Assembly: GCA_002329325.1 (NCBI GenBank)
Contig: DCTX01000005.1
Coordinates: 1 to 35,516, forward strand
From: Anaerolineales bacterium UBA1429
GTDB lineage: Bacteria > Chloroflexota > Anaerolineae > UBA1429
Direction of reading: 5' to 3'
DNA: 35,516 bases
Shown: positions 23,303 to 31,749 of the stretch, piece by piece
How positions within the stretch are numbered: the stretch's first letter is position 1
Layout of the letters: each line of letters opens with the position of its first letter
Notes under the pieces: generated by a model
What the model was told of the DNA's origin: nothing
What the model saw: only the letters and a program-made list of their open reading frames with translations
Databases searched by the model: none
Made by a program: the position numbers and the translations under genes

Positions 23303-24787
23303 ATGCTACAAGCACTGTGGGCGCGCTGGAATAGCCGCGTCAAAGCCCTGCTGATCGATTGGCTCATCTGGGCCTACGTGCCTGCGGCAGCGGTGTACTA
23401 CTTTCGGGATCAGGTTGCGACCCTATCCTGGGGAGCCTGGCTCTACTGGGCCAGCATACCCGTCGGCCTGGCGCTGGCGTTCTTGCTGGAGGCCCTGGGC
23501 ACCACCATCGGCGAGCGGATCACCGGCGCCGTGGCGGAGGTGTCTATCGAGGAGCAGGCCCTGGTGGAGGTTCGCCAGCCCTGGTATCGCACCCAGGTGG
23601 GCCTTACGGCCCTCATCATTGGCCTGGTGACCCTGGTGCTGGGTTGGCGCATCACCCAGATCAACCTCTACTACGTCTTTACCCGCGCCGACCGCATGGC
23701 CAACATGACGGATCGCCTCTTCCGGCCCTACTGGCCGGTGATGGGCGCCCTGATCGAGAAGATGATCGAGACGATCTTCCTGGCGCTGATGGCGACGATC
23801 ATCTCGATCCCCATCGCGGCACTGGTGAGTTTTTTCGCCGCACGCAACCTGATGTACCGCATCACCACGACCTATGGCAGCCTCGCCAGCGGCTTTGTCT
23901 GCGCCATCGGCGGGGCCTGGCTGGGCGCCAATCTGGTGACGTGGGCGCTGGCGCCTCTCGCCGACTCTTCGCTGGACGTGGCCCTCATCGGAGGCATCCT
24001 GAAGCCGATTCTGCTGCTGGCTGGGATGCTTTTGGGGGCGCTCCTGGGCGGCAAGGCGATGCGGCGCCTGGCCGAGGGCGGTCGCGAGAGCGCCGCCCGT
24101 TGGGCCGTGGTCGTGGTCACGGCGCTGGTGGGCGCCCTGGCGGCCTACACGGTGGCCTCGCTGGTGGCCATGGTGGCATTCGCCGCCTCATGGTCTATCT
24201 TTGTGCGAGACCTATCGCCCTGGCCGTACGTGATCCTGGGCGCAGGATTCGTCGCCGGCGCCATCATCGGCTGGCGCAAGAACGCGCAGGATCCTTTCCC
24301 GCTGGGGCCCCTGGTGTACAACGTTGTTCGCTTTATCCTGAACGCCACCCGCTCCATCGAGCCCTTTGTCTGGGCGCTGATCTTTGTCACCTGGTTCCGC
24401 CTGGGGCCCTTCCCCGGCATGGTGGCGCTCATGGTGCACTCGGTGGCTTCGCTGGGCAAGCTCTACTCGGAGCAGATCGAGGGGATCGACGCCGGCCCGC
24501 TGGAGGCGGTGCGCGCCACGGGCGCCAACGAGCTGCAGACGGTGGTATACGCCGTGGTCCCGCAGATCATCCCGCCCTTTATCTCGTTCACCATCTATCG
24601 TTGGGATATCAACGTGCGCATGAGCACGATCATCGGTCTGGTGGGCGGCGGTGGTATCGGCCAATTGCTCTTCCAGTACCAGAACCTGGGTCAGTGGCGC
24701 AGCGTGAGCGTGGCCGTGATCCTGATCGTGGCCGTGGTGATGACGCTGGACAACATCAGCGCCCGGGTGCGGGAAAAGATCGTGTAG
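23303..24787 (+). CDS. phnE: PhnE-type ABC transporter permease, enlarged
   Basis: The membrane channel of the transporter. At 494 residues it is far longer than E. coli PhnE (about 260-280). The C-terminal region holds the permease core: IEPFVWALIFVTWFRLGPFPGMVALMVHSVASLGKLYSEQIEGID, the EAA loop EAVRATGANELQTVVYAVVPQIIPPF and RMSTIIGLVGGGGIGQLLF. The permease start (LIEKMIETIFLALMATIISIPIAALVSFFAARNLM) lies at about 150-190, so an extra block of roughly 130 residues with about four membrane helices is inserted within the permease domain, besides an added N-terminal membrane segment. GGAGGGGAG precedes the ATG at 23303. The frame is intact and conserved motifs are present, so it is probably functional. 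Confidence 0.9.
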   Translation: MLQALWARWNSRVKALLIDWLIWAYVPAAAVYYFRDQVATLSWGAWLYWASIPVGLALAFLLEALGTTIGERITGAVAEVSIEEQALVEVRQPWYRTQVGLTALIIGLVTLVLGWRITQINLYYVFTRADRMANMTDRLFRPYWPVMGALIEKMIETIFLALMATIISIPIAALVSFFAARNLMYRITTTYGSLASGFVCAIGGAWLGANLVTWALAPLADSSLDVALIGGILKPILLLAGMLLGALLGGKAMRRLAEGGRESAARWAVVVVTALVGALAAYTVASLVAMVAFAASWSIFVRDLSPWPYVILGAGFVAGAIIGWRKNAQDPFPLGPLVYNVVRFILNATRSIEPFVWALIFVTWFRLGPFPGMVALMVHSVASLGKLYSEQIEGIDAGPLEAVRATGANELQTVVYAVVPQIIPPFISFTIYRWDINVRMSTIIGLVGGGGIGQLLFQYQNLGQWRSVSVAVILIVAVVMTLDNISARVREKIV

Positions 24788-24848
24788 GCGTGGGCGACGC
24801 AGCCAGGGCCTGCCTCTCGAGCAAGGCCTCTGTTCTGGAGGATGCGGT

Positions 24849-26378
24849 ATGCCGAGACCGGGCTTCGCTCCCGGCAGATGGAAAGTCGAGCTCGGCTGCC
24901 TGGTGGCCGCGCTTTTGGGGTGTGCTCTCATTGCACTCTCGACGCAGCGCTGGGGGCTGGGTCTTTCCCACGACTCGACGGAGTACATTCGGGCGGCGCG
25001 GGCGATCCTCGCCAGCGAGGACGTGGACATGGTCTCGTGGCCTCCACTCTATCCCCTGGCTCTCGCGGCGACGGGCGCCCTGCTCAACGCAGACCCTCTG
25101 CAGGTCGCGAATGTCCTGAACGCTCTGCTTTTCGGCTGCGTCATCTATAGCGCGGGGCGGCTGACCGTCAAGTATGTCGGCAAGATGCCCTTGCCTCTGT
25201 ACCTGATGCTCATCTTGACATTGTTCGGGATCCCTTTGCTGCTCGTCGGTCTGATGGCATGGTCCGAAACGCTGTTCATCTTCCTCAGCCTGTGGGCTCT
25301 GGCTTCGCTGGAGCGCTACCTGGCCGAAGGGAGTGTGCGCGCTCTGCTGCTCACCGCGCTGGCGGTGGCCCTCTCGGTGCTTACCCGGTACATCGGATTC
25401 GCGCTCTTGCCCTGGGGAGCCCTGATGATCCTGGACGCAAACCGCGACCGAGTCGGCAAGGGTGTTGGGCACGCGGCTGCATTCCTGGCCATCAGTATGG
25501 CCCCGATCTCCATCTGGCTGGCCAGGAACTATCTGCTTTTGGGTGCGTGGTTTGGGCCACGGGTGCCATCGGAGCAAGGGTTGTCAGACAATCTCGGGCT
25601 TGTGTTTGGCGGCGTGCTCAAGTGGTACGTCCCCTGGCGGATCGGCAACCCCTCGTTCGGGTACACCTCGCTCGGGGCGGTCTGTGGCCTGCTCATGGGC
25701 GTCCACATCAAGACCTGGTGGCCACGGCTCAAGGAAGACTTGCTCGCCTCCGTCTCGCTGGTCCTGTTCGCGGCACTCTATCTGGCGCTGCTGGTGGTCA
25801 CGGCCAGCACTACCACCTATGACACGCTCAATGATCGCCTGCTCTCGCCCCTCTATGTGCCCATCACGATGTTGCTGATCATGCTGGCCCGGCGAGCCTT
25901 GGGTCCTTACGTGAGGACGGCGTCCAGTCGCGCCGCGAGGCTGCTCCTGGGGGCGGTCGTCGTCATATGGCTGGGTGTGCTTGTGCGGACGACAGCCGAT
26001 GCTACCATTACCTTTGCTCGCAACGGCGGCGGCTATGCCAGCAGCGCGTGGCGCTCGAGCGAGACGGTTGAATGGGTCCGACAGCAGATCGATGGATCGG
26101 AGGCCAGGATCTATACCAATGGCCCGGACGTGCTCTACATCCTTACAGACATGGCTGGCGAGATGAGTCCACTTCGCCAACCGCTCGATGAGCCGGAGCT
26201 GGACGACCCGCTGGCGGCCCTCGCAGGGCACTGGCCTGAGGAAGAGGCGTACCTGGTATGGTTTGGCCGCATCGGTCGCCAATACCTGTTCGACGTAGAG
26301 GATCTGATGCAGGTTTCCAACGTGGAGCTGATCGCCCGACTGAACGATGGCGCTGTGTACCGAGTTACGCGCTGGTGA
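24849..26378 (+). CDS. GT-C-type membrane glycosyltransferase/mannosyltransferase-like protein
   Basis: A 509-residue multi-pass membrane protein of the GT39/ArnT-like (GT-C fold) kind that uses lipid-linked sugars. The early extracytoplasmic loop has GLSHDSTEYIRAARAILASEDVD followed by PPLYPLALAATGALL, where the Asp is the expected catalytic residue. About ten membrane helices follow, with LARNYLLLGAWFGPRVPSEQGLSDN as a typical loop, then a soluble C-terminal domain of about 120 residues (SSETVEWVRQQIDGSEARIYTNGPDVLYILT). Acceptor and donor are unknown. GGAGG precedes the ATG at 24849. It begins 61 bp after phnE with no clear terminator between, so read-through is possible. Confidence 0.75.
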   Translation: MPRPGFAPGRWKVELGCLVAALLGCALIALSTQRWGLGLSHDSTEYIRAARAILASEDVDMVSWPPLYPLALAATGALLNADPLQVANVLNALLFGCVIYSAGRLTVKYVGKMPLPLYLMLILTLFGIPLLLVGLMAWSETLFIFLSLWALASLERYLAEGSVRALLLTALAVALSVLTRYIGFALLPWGALMILDANRDRVGKGVGHAAAFLAISMAPISIWLARNYLLLGAWFGPRVPSEQGLSDNLGLVFGGVLKWYVPWRIGNPSFGYTSLGAVCGLLMGVHIKTWWPRLKEDLLASVSLVLFAALYLALLVVTASTTTYDTLNDRLLSPLYVPITMLLIMLARRALGPYVRTASSRAARLLLGAVVVIWLGVLVRTTADATITFARNGGGYASSAWRSSETVEWVRQQIDGSEARIYTNGPDVLYILTDMAGEMSPLRQPLDEPELDDPLAALAGHWPEEEAYLVWFGRIGRQYLFDVEDLMQVSNVELIARLNDGAVYRVTRW

Positions 26379-26432
26379 GGACGGCGTCTATCCCTTCCGC
26401 AGCGCACAACTTTCTGACAGGAGAGTCGTCTT

Positions 26433-28406
26433 ATGTATTACGGTGCAGACTATTACCCGGAGCATTGGCCTGAGGAGCGCTGGGCCCAGGATGCCCGTCT
26501 CATGCGCGAGGCGGGATTCAACGTGGTGCGAATGGCCGAGTTCGCCTGGACCCGCATGGAGCCCCGCGAGGGCGAGTTCCACTTTGCCTGGCTCGACCGC
26601 GCCATCGCGTTGTTGGCCGAGCACGGCATCCAGACGGTGTTGGGCACGCCCACGGCAGCCCCGCCGGCCTGGATCATGGAGGCCTATCCCGAGGCCTCCT
26701 TCGTAACGGAGGACGGCCGGCCGATGACGTACGGCAGCCGGCGCAACTACTGCCCCACCAGCGACGTCTATCGCGCCCACAGCCAACGGATCGTGCGCTC
26801 CATGGCCGAGCACTATGCCGGTAACCCCAACGTAATCGCCTGGCAGATAGACAACGAGTTCGGCGGGCGCTGCTATTGCGAGAGCTGCCGGCGCGCCTTT
26901 CAGCACTGGCTGCGCCAGCGCTACGGCTCGCTGGACGCGCTGAACGCCGCCTGGGGCACCGAATTCTGGAGCCACATCTACACGGCGTGGGAGCAGATCC
27001 CGCTGCCCTGGGCCGCCGCCCGGCTGCACAATCCCTCGCTGGCCCTCAACTATCGCCGCTTTGTGTCGGACGCGTATGCGGACTATCAGCGGCTGCAGAT
27101 CCAGGTCCTGCGAGAGGCGGCCCCCGGGCAGCCCATCACCCACAATCTGATGGGCTTTGGCTACCCGATCCTCAACTACTTTGACCTGGCCAAGGACCTG
27201 GACTTTGTCACCTGGGACAACTATCCCCGCTTCCGGGGGACGCCCAACCTGGCGAACCGGGGGCTGGCCCACGATACCATGCGGGGGCTCAAGAACAAGC
27301 CCTTCTGGGTGATGGAGGAGCAGGGCGGGCCTACGGGCAACGCCATCGTGAACGCTACGCCGCGCCCCGGCGAGATCCCCTTCTGGGCCTGGCAGGCCGT
27401 GGCCCGCGGCGCCGACGGCATCGTCTACTTCCGCTGGCGCACGGCCCGCTTTGGCGCGGAGGAGTACTGGCACGGCATCCTGGATCACCACGGCATCCCG
27501 GGGCGCAGGTACCACGAGGTCAAGGCTATGGGCGCCACGCTGCAGCGCATCGGCGAGCGGCTGCAGGGCAGCCGTGTGGCTGGCGATGTGGCGATGCTGC
27601 TCTCCTATGACTCGCGCTTTGCCCTCCAGAACCAGCCCCACAACGACCATCTGGACTACCCCACGGTCTTCCAGGGGCTCTACCGGGCGCTGTGGGAGCG
27701 CAACCTGGGCGTGCAGGTCGTCCCGCCGGAGGCCGATCTGAGCGACTTTCGCCTGGTGATCGCGCCATTGCTCTACATCCTGGACGAGGACCTGGCCCGA
27801 CGGCTGAGCGACTATGTGGCGGGCGGGGGTACGCTGGTGGTCACTTGCCGCAGCGGCGTCATGGATGTGGACAATGTGATCGTGGATCGCAAGCTGCCGG
27901 GGCTGCTGGCGGACCTGTGCGGCGTGACCGTCGAGGAGTACGATTCGCTGGAAGACGGCCGCACGGTGGCGCTGCAGGGCGAGGGCGCGTGGGCCGGGGC
28001 CGAGGGTGCGGGCACCGCCTGGGCCGATGTGCTGGCGCTGCAGGGCGCGGAGGCGCTGGCCCGCTACGCCGCCGACTACTACAAGGGCGAGCCCGCCATC
28101 ACGGCGCATCGGCACGGCGAGGGGCTGGCCATCTACCTGGGGACCCTGCCCGACGCCGCCACGGCCGGGCAGCTGGTCGCCTGGCTCTCTGATACGCTTG
28201 GGCTGCAGAGCCCCATCGCGGCGCCGGCAGGCGTCGAGGTGACCGAGCGCGTCTCGGAGCAGGGGCGCTTCCTCTTCCTGCTGAACGGCACCGCCGATGC
28301 GCAGTCGGTGGATCTGGGCGCGGGCGGCCTGGAGCTGATCTCGGGAGAGACCGTGGCCGGCGCCATGACGCTGCCGCCGCTGGGCGTGCGCATCGTACAA
28401 CGCTAG
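26433..28406 (+). CDS. GH42 beta-galactosidase
   Basis: A 657-residue glycoside hydrolase family 42 enzyme that releases galactose from beta-galactosides. The barrel begins MYYGADYYPEHWPEERWAQDARLM. The acid/base is E142 in AWQIDNEFG and the probable nucleophile is E295 in FWVMEEQGG. A zinc cluster typical of GH42 is visible: C107 (NYCPTS), C147, C149 and C152 (CYCESC). The middle trimerisation domain (about 395-580, MLLSYDSRFALQNQP through YLGTLPD) and a short C-terminal beta domain follow. There is no signal peptide, so it is cytoplasmic and substrates must be imported. CAGGAGAG precedes the ATG. It lies 55 bp after the glycosyltransferase gene and ends at a strong terminator. Confidence 0.95.
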   Translation: MYYGADYYPEHWPEERWAQDARLMREAGFNVVRMAEFAWTRMEPREGEFHFAWLDRAIALLAEHGIQTVLGTPTAAPPAWIMEAYPEASFVTEDGRPMTYGSRRNYCPTSDVYRAHSQRIVRSMAEHYAGNPNVIAWQIDNEFGGRCYCESCRRAFQHWLRQRYGSLDALNAAWGTEFWSHIYTAWEQIPLPWAAARLHNPSLALNYRRFVSDAYADYQRLQIQVLREAAPGQPITHNLMGFGYPILNYFDLAKDLDFVTWDNYPRFRGTPNLANRGLAHDTMRGLKNKPFWVMEEQGGPTGNAIVNATPRPGEIPFWAWQAVARGADGIVYFRWRTARFGAEEYWHGILDHHGIPGRRYHEVKAMGATLQRIGERLQGSRVAGDVAMLLSYDSRFALQNQPHNDHLDYPTVFQGLYRALWERNLGVQVVPPEADLSDFRLVIAPLLYILDEDLARRLSDYVAGGGTLVVTCRSGVMDVDNVIVDRKLPGLLADLCGVTVEEYDSLEDGRTVALQGEGAWAGAEGAGTAWADVLALQGAEALARYAADYYKGEPAITAHRHGEGLAIYLGTLPDAATAGQLVAWLSDTLGLQSPIAAPAGVEVTERVSEQGRFLFLLNGTADAQSVDLGAGGLELISGETVAGAMTLPPLGVRIVQR

Positions 28407-28418
28407 GCCGTTTGGCAA

Positions 28419-28458
28419 GACGCAGAGCCCGGGAGACATCTCCGCGGGCTCTGCGTTT
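28419..28458 (+). terminator. Rho-independent terminator after the GH42 gene
   Basis: CGCAGAGCCCG and CGGGCTCTGCG pair, with an inner GGAG/CTCC, followed by TTTT. It lies between convergent transcripts, so the hairpin may also help end the minus-strand operon. Confidence 0.85.
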
Positions 28459-28494
28459 TGGCGTCCATGCGCGACGTATGCGGCTCTTGAGCCG

Positions 28495-29559
28495 CTACGC
28501 GATGGTCTCTAGGGGGCGCACGCCATAGCGCTGTGCCACCCGCAGCATGATGGCCTGGACATCCTCGGAGAGGGGGATGCCCTCGCGCCGGTTGGTCGCA
28601 GCGGCTCGCGCCTCGGGCTCGCCGGGCACCAGGATCTCCTCGGCGCCCGCTTCCAGCGCGCTGCTCTTGACATAATCTACAAGGGCATCCATCCGCTCGC
28701 GGAAGGCCGCCGGGTCGCCAAAGGCGCTGAGGTCCAGGGCCCCGAAAAAGTGCCCGATGCCCTGATGGGCGGCCGGCGCATCGAACATATTGCCCACCTG
28801 ATTGCCCACCATGGCGCCAGAGAGCACAGCGCTGAGGATCTCGAGCATCAGCGCCAGGCCATAGCCCTTGTAGCCGCCCAGGGGCAACAGCCGCCACACC
28901 TTGGCCGCGTCGGTGGTGGGGCGGTCGTCCTTGTCCACGCCCCAGCCCAAGGGGATCGGCTTGCCATCGATGGCCGCCACCTGCACCTTGCCCCGCGCCG
29001 TCTGGCTGGTGGCCATATCCAGGATGATCGGGCCGCGCTGGCCGCCGGGCACGGCGATGCACAGCGGATTGGTGCCCAGCAGCTTGTCGCGTCCTCCGGT
29101 GGGGGCCACCTGGGGCACCGTGTTGGTGGTGGAGAAGCCGATCATGTCGTGGGCAAAGGCCAGGCGGGCAAAGAGGAACGCGGCTCCATAGTGAGAGCTG
29201 TTGCGCACCGCCACCCAGCCGGAGCCGTGCTCGTGGGCTAGCTCGATGGCCAGCTCCATGGCCCTGCGGCCAACCACGGCGCCGGGGCCGTCGTCGCCGT
29301 CCACCAGGGCGCAGCCCCGGTCGCGCCGCACCACCTGAATGTCGGGGTGCAGATTGATGCCGCCGCCGGCCAGGCGCTCGGCGTAAACCTCCAGCAGGCG
29401 CGAGACGCCGTGGCTGGCCAGGCCGTGCAGCTCGCCCTGCACCAGGTTATCGGCCACCACCGCGGCGTGCTCCGGCGGCGTACCCACCGCGATGAACACC
29501 TCGCTCGCGAAACGCAACAACTCGGCCTCACGGACTCGCGCAGACGTCATGTACGGCAT
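28495..29559 (-). CDS. Malate/L-lactate dehydrogenase (Ldh2/YlbC) family oxidoreductase
   Basis: A 354-residue NAD(P)-dependent 2-hydroxyacid/2-ketoacid oxidoreductase of the Ldh2 family, unlike classical lactate dehydrogenase. Motifs: GELHGLASHGVSRLLEVYAERLAGGGIN, VRNSSHYGAAFLF with the catalytic His, STTNTVPQVAPTGGRDKLLGTNPLCIAVP, DMATSQTARGKV and LGGYKGYGLALMLEILSAVLSGA. Homologues act on malate, sulfolactate, ureidoglycolate, Delta1-piperideine-2-carboxylate or 2,3-diketogulonate; the substrate here is not determined. As the last gene in an operon with a sulfatase and a Gfo/Idh enzyme, a role in sugar-acid or sulfonate catabolism is reasonable inference. The ATG at 29559 has GAGGAGAGG upstream; ATG 29550 is an alternative. 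Confidence 0.9.
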   Translation of the reverse strand: MPYMTSARVREAELLRFASEVFIAVGTPPEHAAVVADNLVQGELHGLASHGVSRLLEVYAERLAGGGINLHPDIQVVRRDRGCALVDGDDGPGAVVGRRAMELAIELAHEHGSGWVAVRNSSHYGAAFLFARLAFAHDMIGFSTTNTVPQVAPTGGRDKLLGTNPLCIAVPGGQRGPIILDMATSQTARGKVQVAAIDGKPIPLGWGVDKDDRPTTDAAKVWRLLPLGGYKGYGLALMLEILSAVLSGAMVGNQVGNMFDAPAAHQGIGHFFGALDLSAFGDPAAFRERMDALVDYVKSSALEAGAEEILVPGEPEARAAATNRREGIPLSEDVQAIMLRVAQRYGVRPLETIA

Positions 29560-29581
29560 CCTCTCCTCGTAGATTGGCGAT

Positions 29582-30241
29582 TCACGCGTCCGGCGGCGGA
29601 GGCGTGCGCGGGCGATAGGGAATCACGAAGAAGCCCTGCAATCGCTCGCCGGTGGACTGGGTCACGGGCGGACTCGCGGCCCCGCTGGGATCCACTCGCA
29701 GGGCGACCTCGCACCCCGCATGGTTGGGGTCGTACAAAAACAGGGTTACGGGGCCGTCCTGGCCCTCGCGCCGACAGCCGGTGGCCACTACCTGGTGGTT
29801 CCGGGTCGGGTCGAGGCCGGTGGCCCGCAAGAGCAGCAGCACCTGGGGCTCCCCTGCCCCCAAACCGGCCAGGACGCGCGGCAGCTCGTGGGCCACGGTG
29901 CGCCACGCCACCTGGCGTTCGCTCAGGGCCATCCAGTAGAGGGTGCGCAGCGGCACGGCCAGCCAGCGCCAGCTATCCCATTGGCGGCGCATCAGGTAGC
30001 GCTGCAGCGGCGTCCCCCAGGGGGGCGGCTCGCTCTGCTCGGGCACAGGCGCCCCCGCGGCCCGATAGTCCAGGGCCGCGAAGCACATGCCCCCGCACAG
30101 GCCAAAGGCGATGCTCTTGACGTGGCCCTGCCCCGGCCAGGGCAGGCCAAACCAGCGCCAAGTGTACACGAACGTGTTCCCAAAGCGAAACCCGTCGCGG
30201 ACGGCCTGGACCTGGGTGCGGACCTCGTCCCCCGCGCTCAC
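29582..30241 (-). CDS. Putative papain-like (C39-type) cysteine peptidase-like protein
   Basis: No named family is certain. The 219-residue product has a possible thiol-protease triad: Cys49 or Cys53 in AFGLCGGMCFAALDY, His149 in RNHQVVATGC, and Asp171 in LFLYDPNHAG. The CGG(M)C...HQV...YDPN order is that of papain-fold or C39-like peptidases and related transglutaminase-like proteins. There is no signal peptide, so it is probably cytoplasmic. The last 15 residues are Pro-rich. The start is GTG 30241 with GGGGGAGG upstream, and only 15 bp separate it from the sulfatase stop; the Ldh2-type gene follows after 22 bp. Its role in this catabolic operon is unclear, perhaps peptide or isopeptide release from glycopeptides. 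Confidence 0.6.
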   Translation of the reverse strand: MSAGDEVRTQVQAVRDGFRFGNTFVYTWRWFGLPWPGQGHVKSIAFGLCGGMCFAALDYRAAGAPVPEQSEPPPWGTPLQRYLMRRQWDSWRWLAVPLRTLYWMALSERQVAWRTVAHELPRVLAGLGAGEPQVLLLLRATGLDPTRNHQVVATGCRREGQDGPVTLFLYDPNHAGCEVALRVDPSGAASPPVTQSTGERLQGFFVIPYRPRTPPPPDA

Positions 30242-30256
30242 AGTGCTTGCCTCCCC

Positions 30257-31711
30257 CTATCGCCCCGCCCGGAACGCCTCGGCGGGGCCGTAGGGTGCCA
30301 GGCCAACGGTGATATAGGGATTGATGGCCGTATCGCCCTGCTCCGCCGCAAAGGCCCACAGACGTCCGCACATCTCTCGCACCACCGGCCCGTAGGCCGG
30401 ATCGGCGGCCAGGTTGCGCAGCTCGTCTGGGTCATGGCGCAGGTCGTACAGCTCGTCGCGATCAAAGCCATTGAAGACGTACTTCCAATCGCGGGTCATG
30501 ACCGAGCGCTGGGTATAGTACAACTCTACGCCGTTGCACTGAGTAAACACGGCCTCGCGCCAGCCCTCGGGCTCCTCGCCCGCCAGGAACGGCAGCAGGC
30601 TGCGGCCCGCCATGGGCCGCTCTGCTGCGACGCCGGCCAGCTCCATGAAGGTGGGCGCCCAATCGGCCAGCGACACGAGGGCGTCCACCGCGCGACCGGG
30701 CTGTTGCACCCCGGCGGGCCAGCGCACCACGGCGGGCACGTGGTAGGCGCCACGAAAGCAGGGGATCCCCTTAGCGAACAGGCCATGGTCCCCCACATAG
30801 TCGCCATGGTCGGCGCAGTAGAGCACGAGCGTATCGTCGGCCTGGCCGGTGGCCTCCAGGGCGGCCAGCACCTGGCCCGTCAGGTCGTCCAGGTAGGTGC
30901 AGTAGGCCCAGAAGTGGCGGATCGCCTGGCGCACCTCGGTGCTGCTGAGTTGACCGAAGCGCATCTCGCGCATGCGCTGGTAGATCCCCGGCTTGTCGGT
31001 CAGCTCGTCGCCATAGCTGGGCGGCAGGGGCACGTCCTCCAGGTCGTACAGATCGAGGTACCGCTGGGGGACGAGGTAGGGGTCGTGGGGCCCGATGAGC
31101 CCCACGTAGAGGCACCAGGGCTGGTCGCTCTGGCCCAGCTCCTCCAGGGCGGCCAGCGCCTCGCGCACGACGATCTCGTCGTGAGAGGCGGGGTCGGCCT
31201 CCAGCGCGCCATATAGCCGGTACGGCCCATAGCCGGGGCGCAGGATCTCGCCCTCGCCCCGCTCCTCGGGTTCGGGCTCCTCTGCCAACTGCCGATAGTG
31301 CTCCCACTCGACGCCGTGGAAGGTGCCCGCCCCTGCTGAGACAAAGTGCTCGCGCCAGCCGCGGTCGCAGGGCGACTCCTCGACGCTGACGTGCCACTTG
31401 CCGGCGTAGCGCAGATCATAGCCCGCCGCCGCCAGGTCCTCGCTCCAGAGGCGCACGCCCGGCTTGAGCCCCCGGCTCAGGGCCTGGGGGTTGCAGATGT
31501 TGTTCCACACGCCGTGGCCCGAGGGATAGAGCCCGCTGAAGAAGGTGGCCCGCGAGGGGCAGCAGTGGGGCGAGGGGCAAAAGGAGTTGGTAAAGGTGAC
31601 GCCCTGGCGCGCCAGGGCGTCCACATGGGGCGTGCGGGCCGGGTGGCCCGGCAGGACCGTATCGGCCCGCTGATGGTCGGTCATCACGATCAGGATGTTG
31701 GGTTGGGGCAT
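30257..31711 (-). CDS. Type I (formylglycine-dependent) sulfatase
   Basis: A 484-residue arylsulfatase-family enzyme that removes sulfate esters. The N-terminus MPQPNILIVMTDHQRADTV gives the first metal Asp pair (D12, and D17 nearby). The activation motif is C50-C-P-S-R54 followed by ATFFSGLYPSGHG, so Cys50 is the expected formylglycine. YAGKWHVS holds the conserved Lys and His, and VLYCADHGDYVGDHG the other metal ligands. There is no signal peptide, so it is probably cytoplasmic and works on imported sulfated sugars; anaerobic or aerobic maturase is not in the window. The ATG at 31711 is family-consistent; a longer frame upstream overlaps the neighbour. It lies 38 bp behind the Gfo/Idh gene. 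Confidence 0.93.
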   Translation of the reverse strand: MPQPNILIVMTDHQRADTVLPGHPARTPHVDALARQGVTFTNSFCPSPHCCPSRATFFSGLYPSGHGVWNNICNPQALSRGLKPGVRLWSEDLAAAGYDLRYAGKWHVSVEESPCDRGWREHFVSAGAGTFHGVEWEHYRQLAEEPEPEERGEGEILRPGYGPYRLYGALEADPASHDEIVVREALAALEELGQSDQPWCLYVGLIGPHDPYLVPQRYLDLYDLEDVPLPPSYGDELTDKPGIYQRMREMRFGQLSSTEVRQAIRHFWAYCTYLDDLTGQVLAALEATGQADDTLVLYCADHGDYVGDHGLFAKGIPCFRGAYHVPAVVRWPAGVQQPGRAVDALVSLADWAPTFMELAGVAAERPMAGRSLLPFLAGEEPEGWREAVFTQCNGVELYYTQRSVMTRDWKYVFNGFDRDELYDLRHDPDELRNLAADPAYGPVVREMCGRLWAFAAEQGDTAINPYITVGLAPYGPAEAFRAGR

Positions 31712-31749
31712 GCAGTCCTGCCTTTCATGGATGCTGCGGTGGGTGGCTC

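Noticed and set aside
26388..28439. 683-residue minus-strand ORF opposite the GH42 gene
   Set aside because: Antisense shadow; low-complexity His/Gln/Arg-rich translation with no domain, while the opposite strand is a clear GH42 enzyme.
29720..31216. Plus-strand ORF opposite the peptidase-like and sulfatase genes
   Set aside because: Crosses two real genes in antisense and has the biased composition of a shadow frame.
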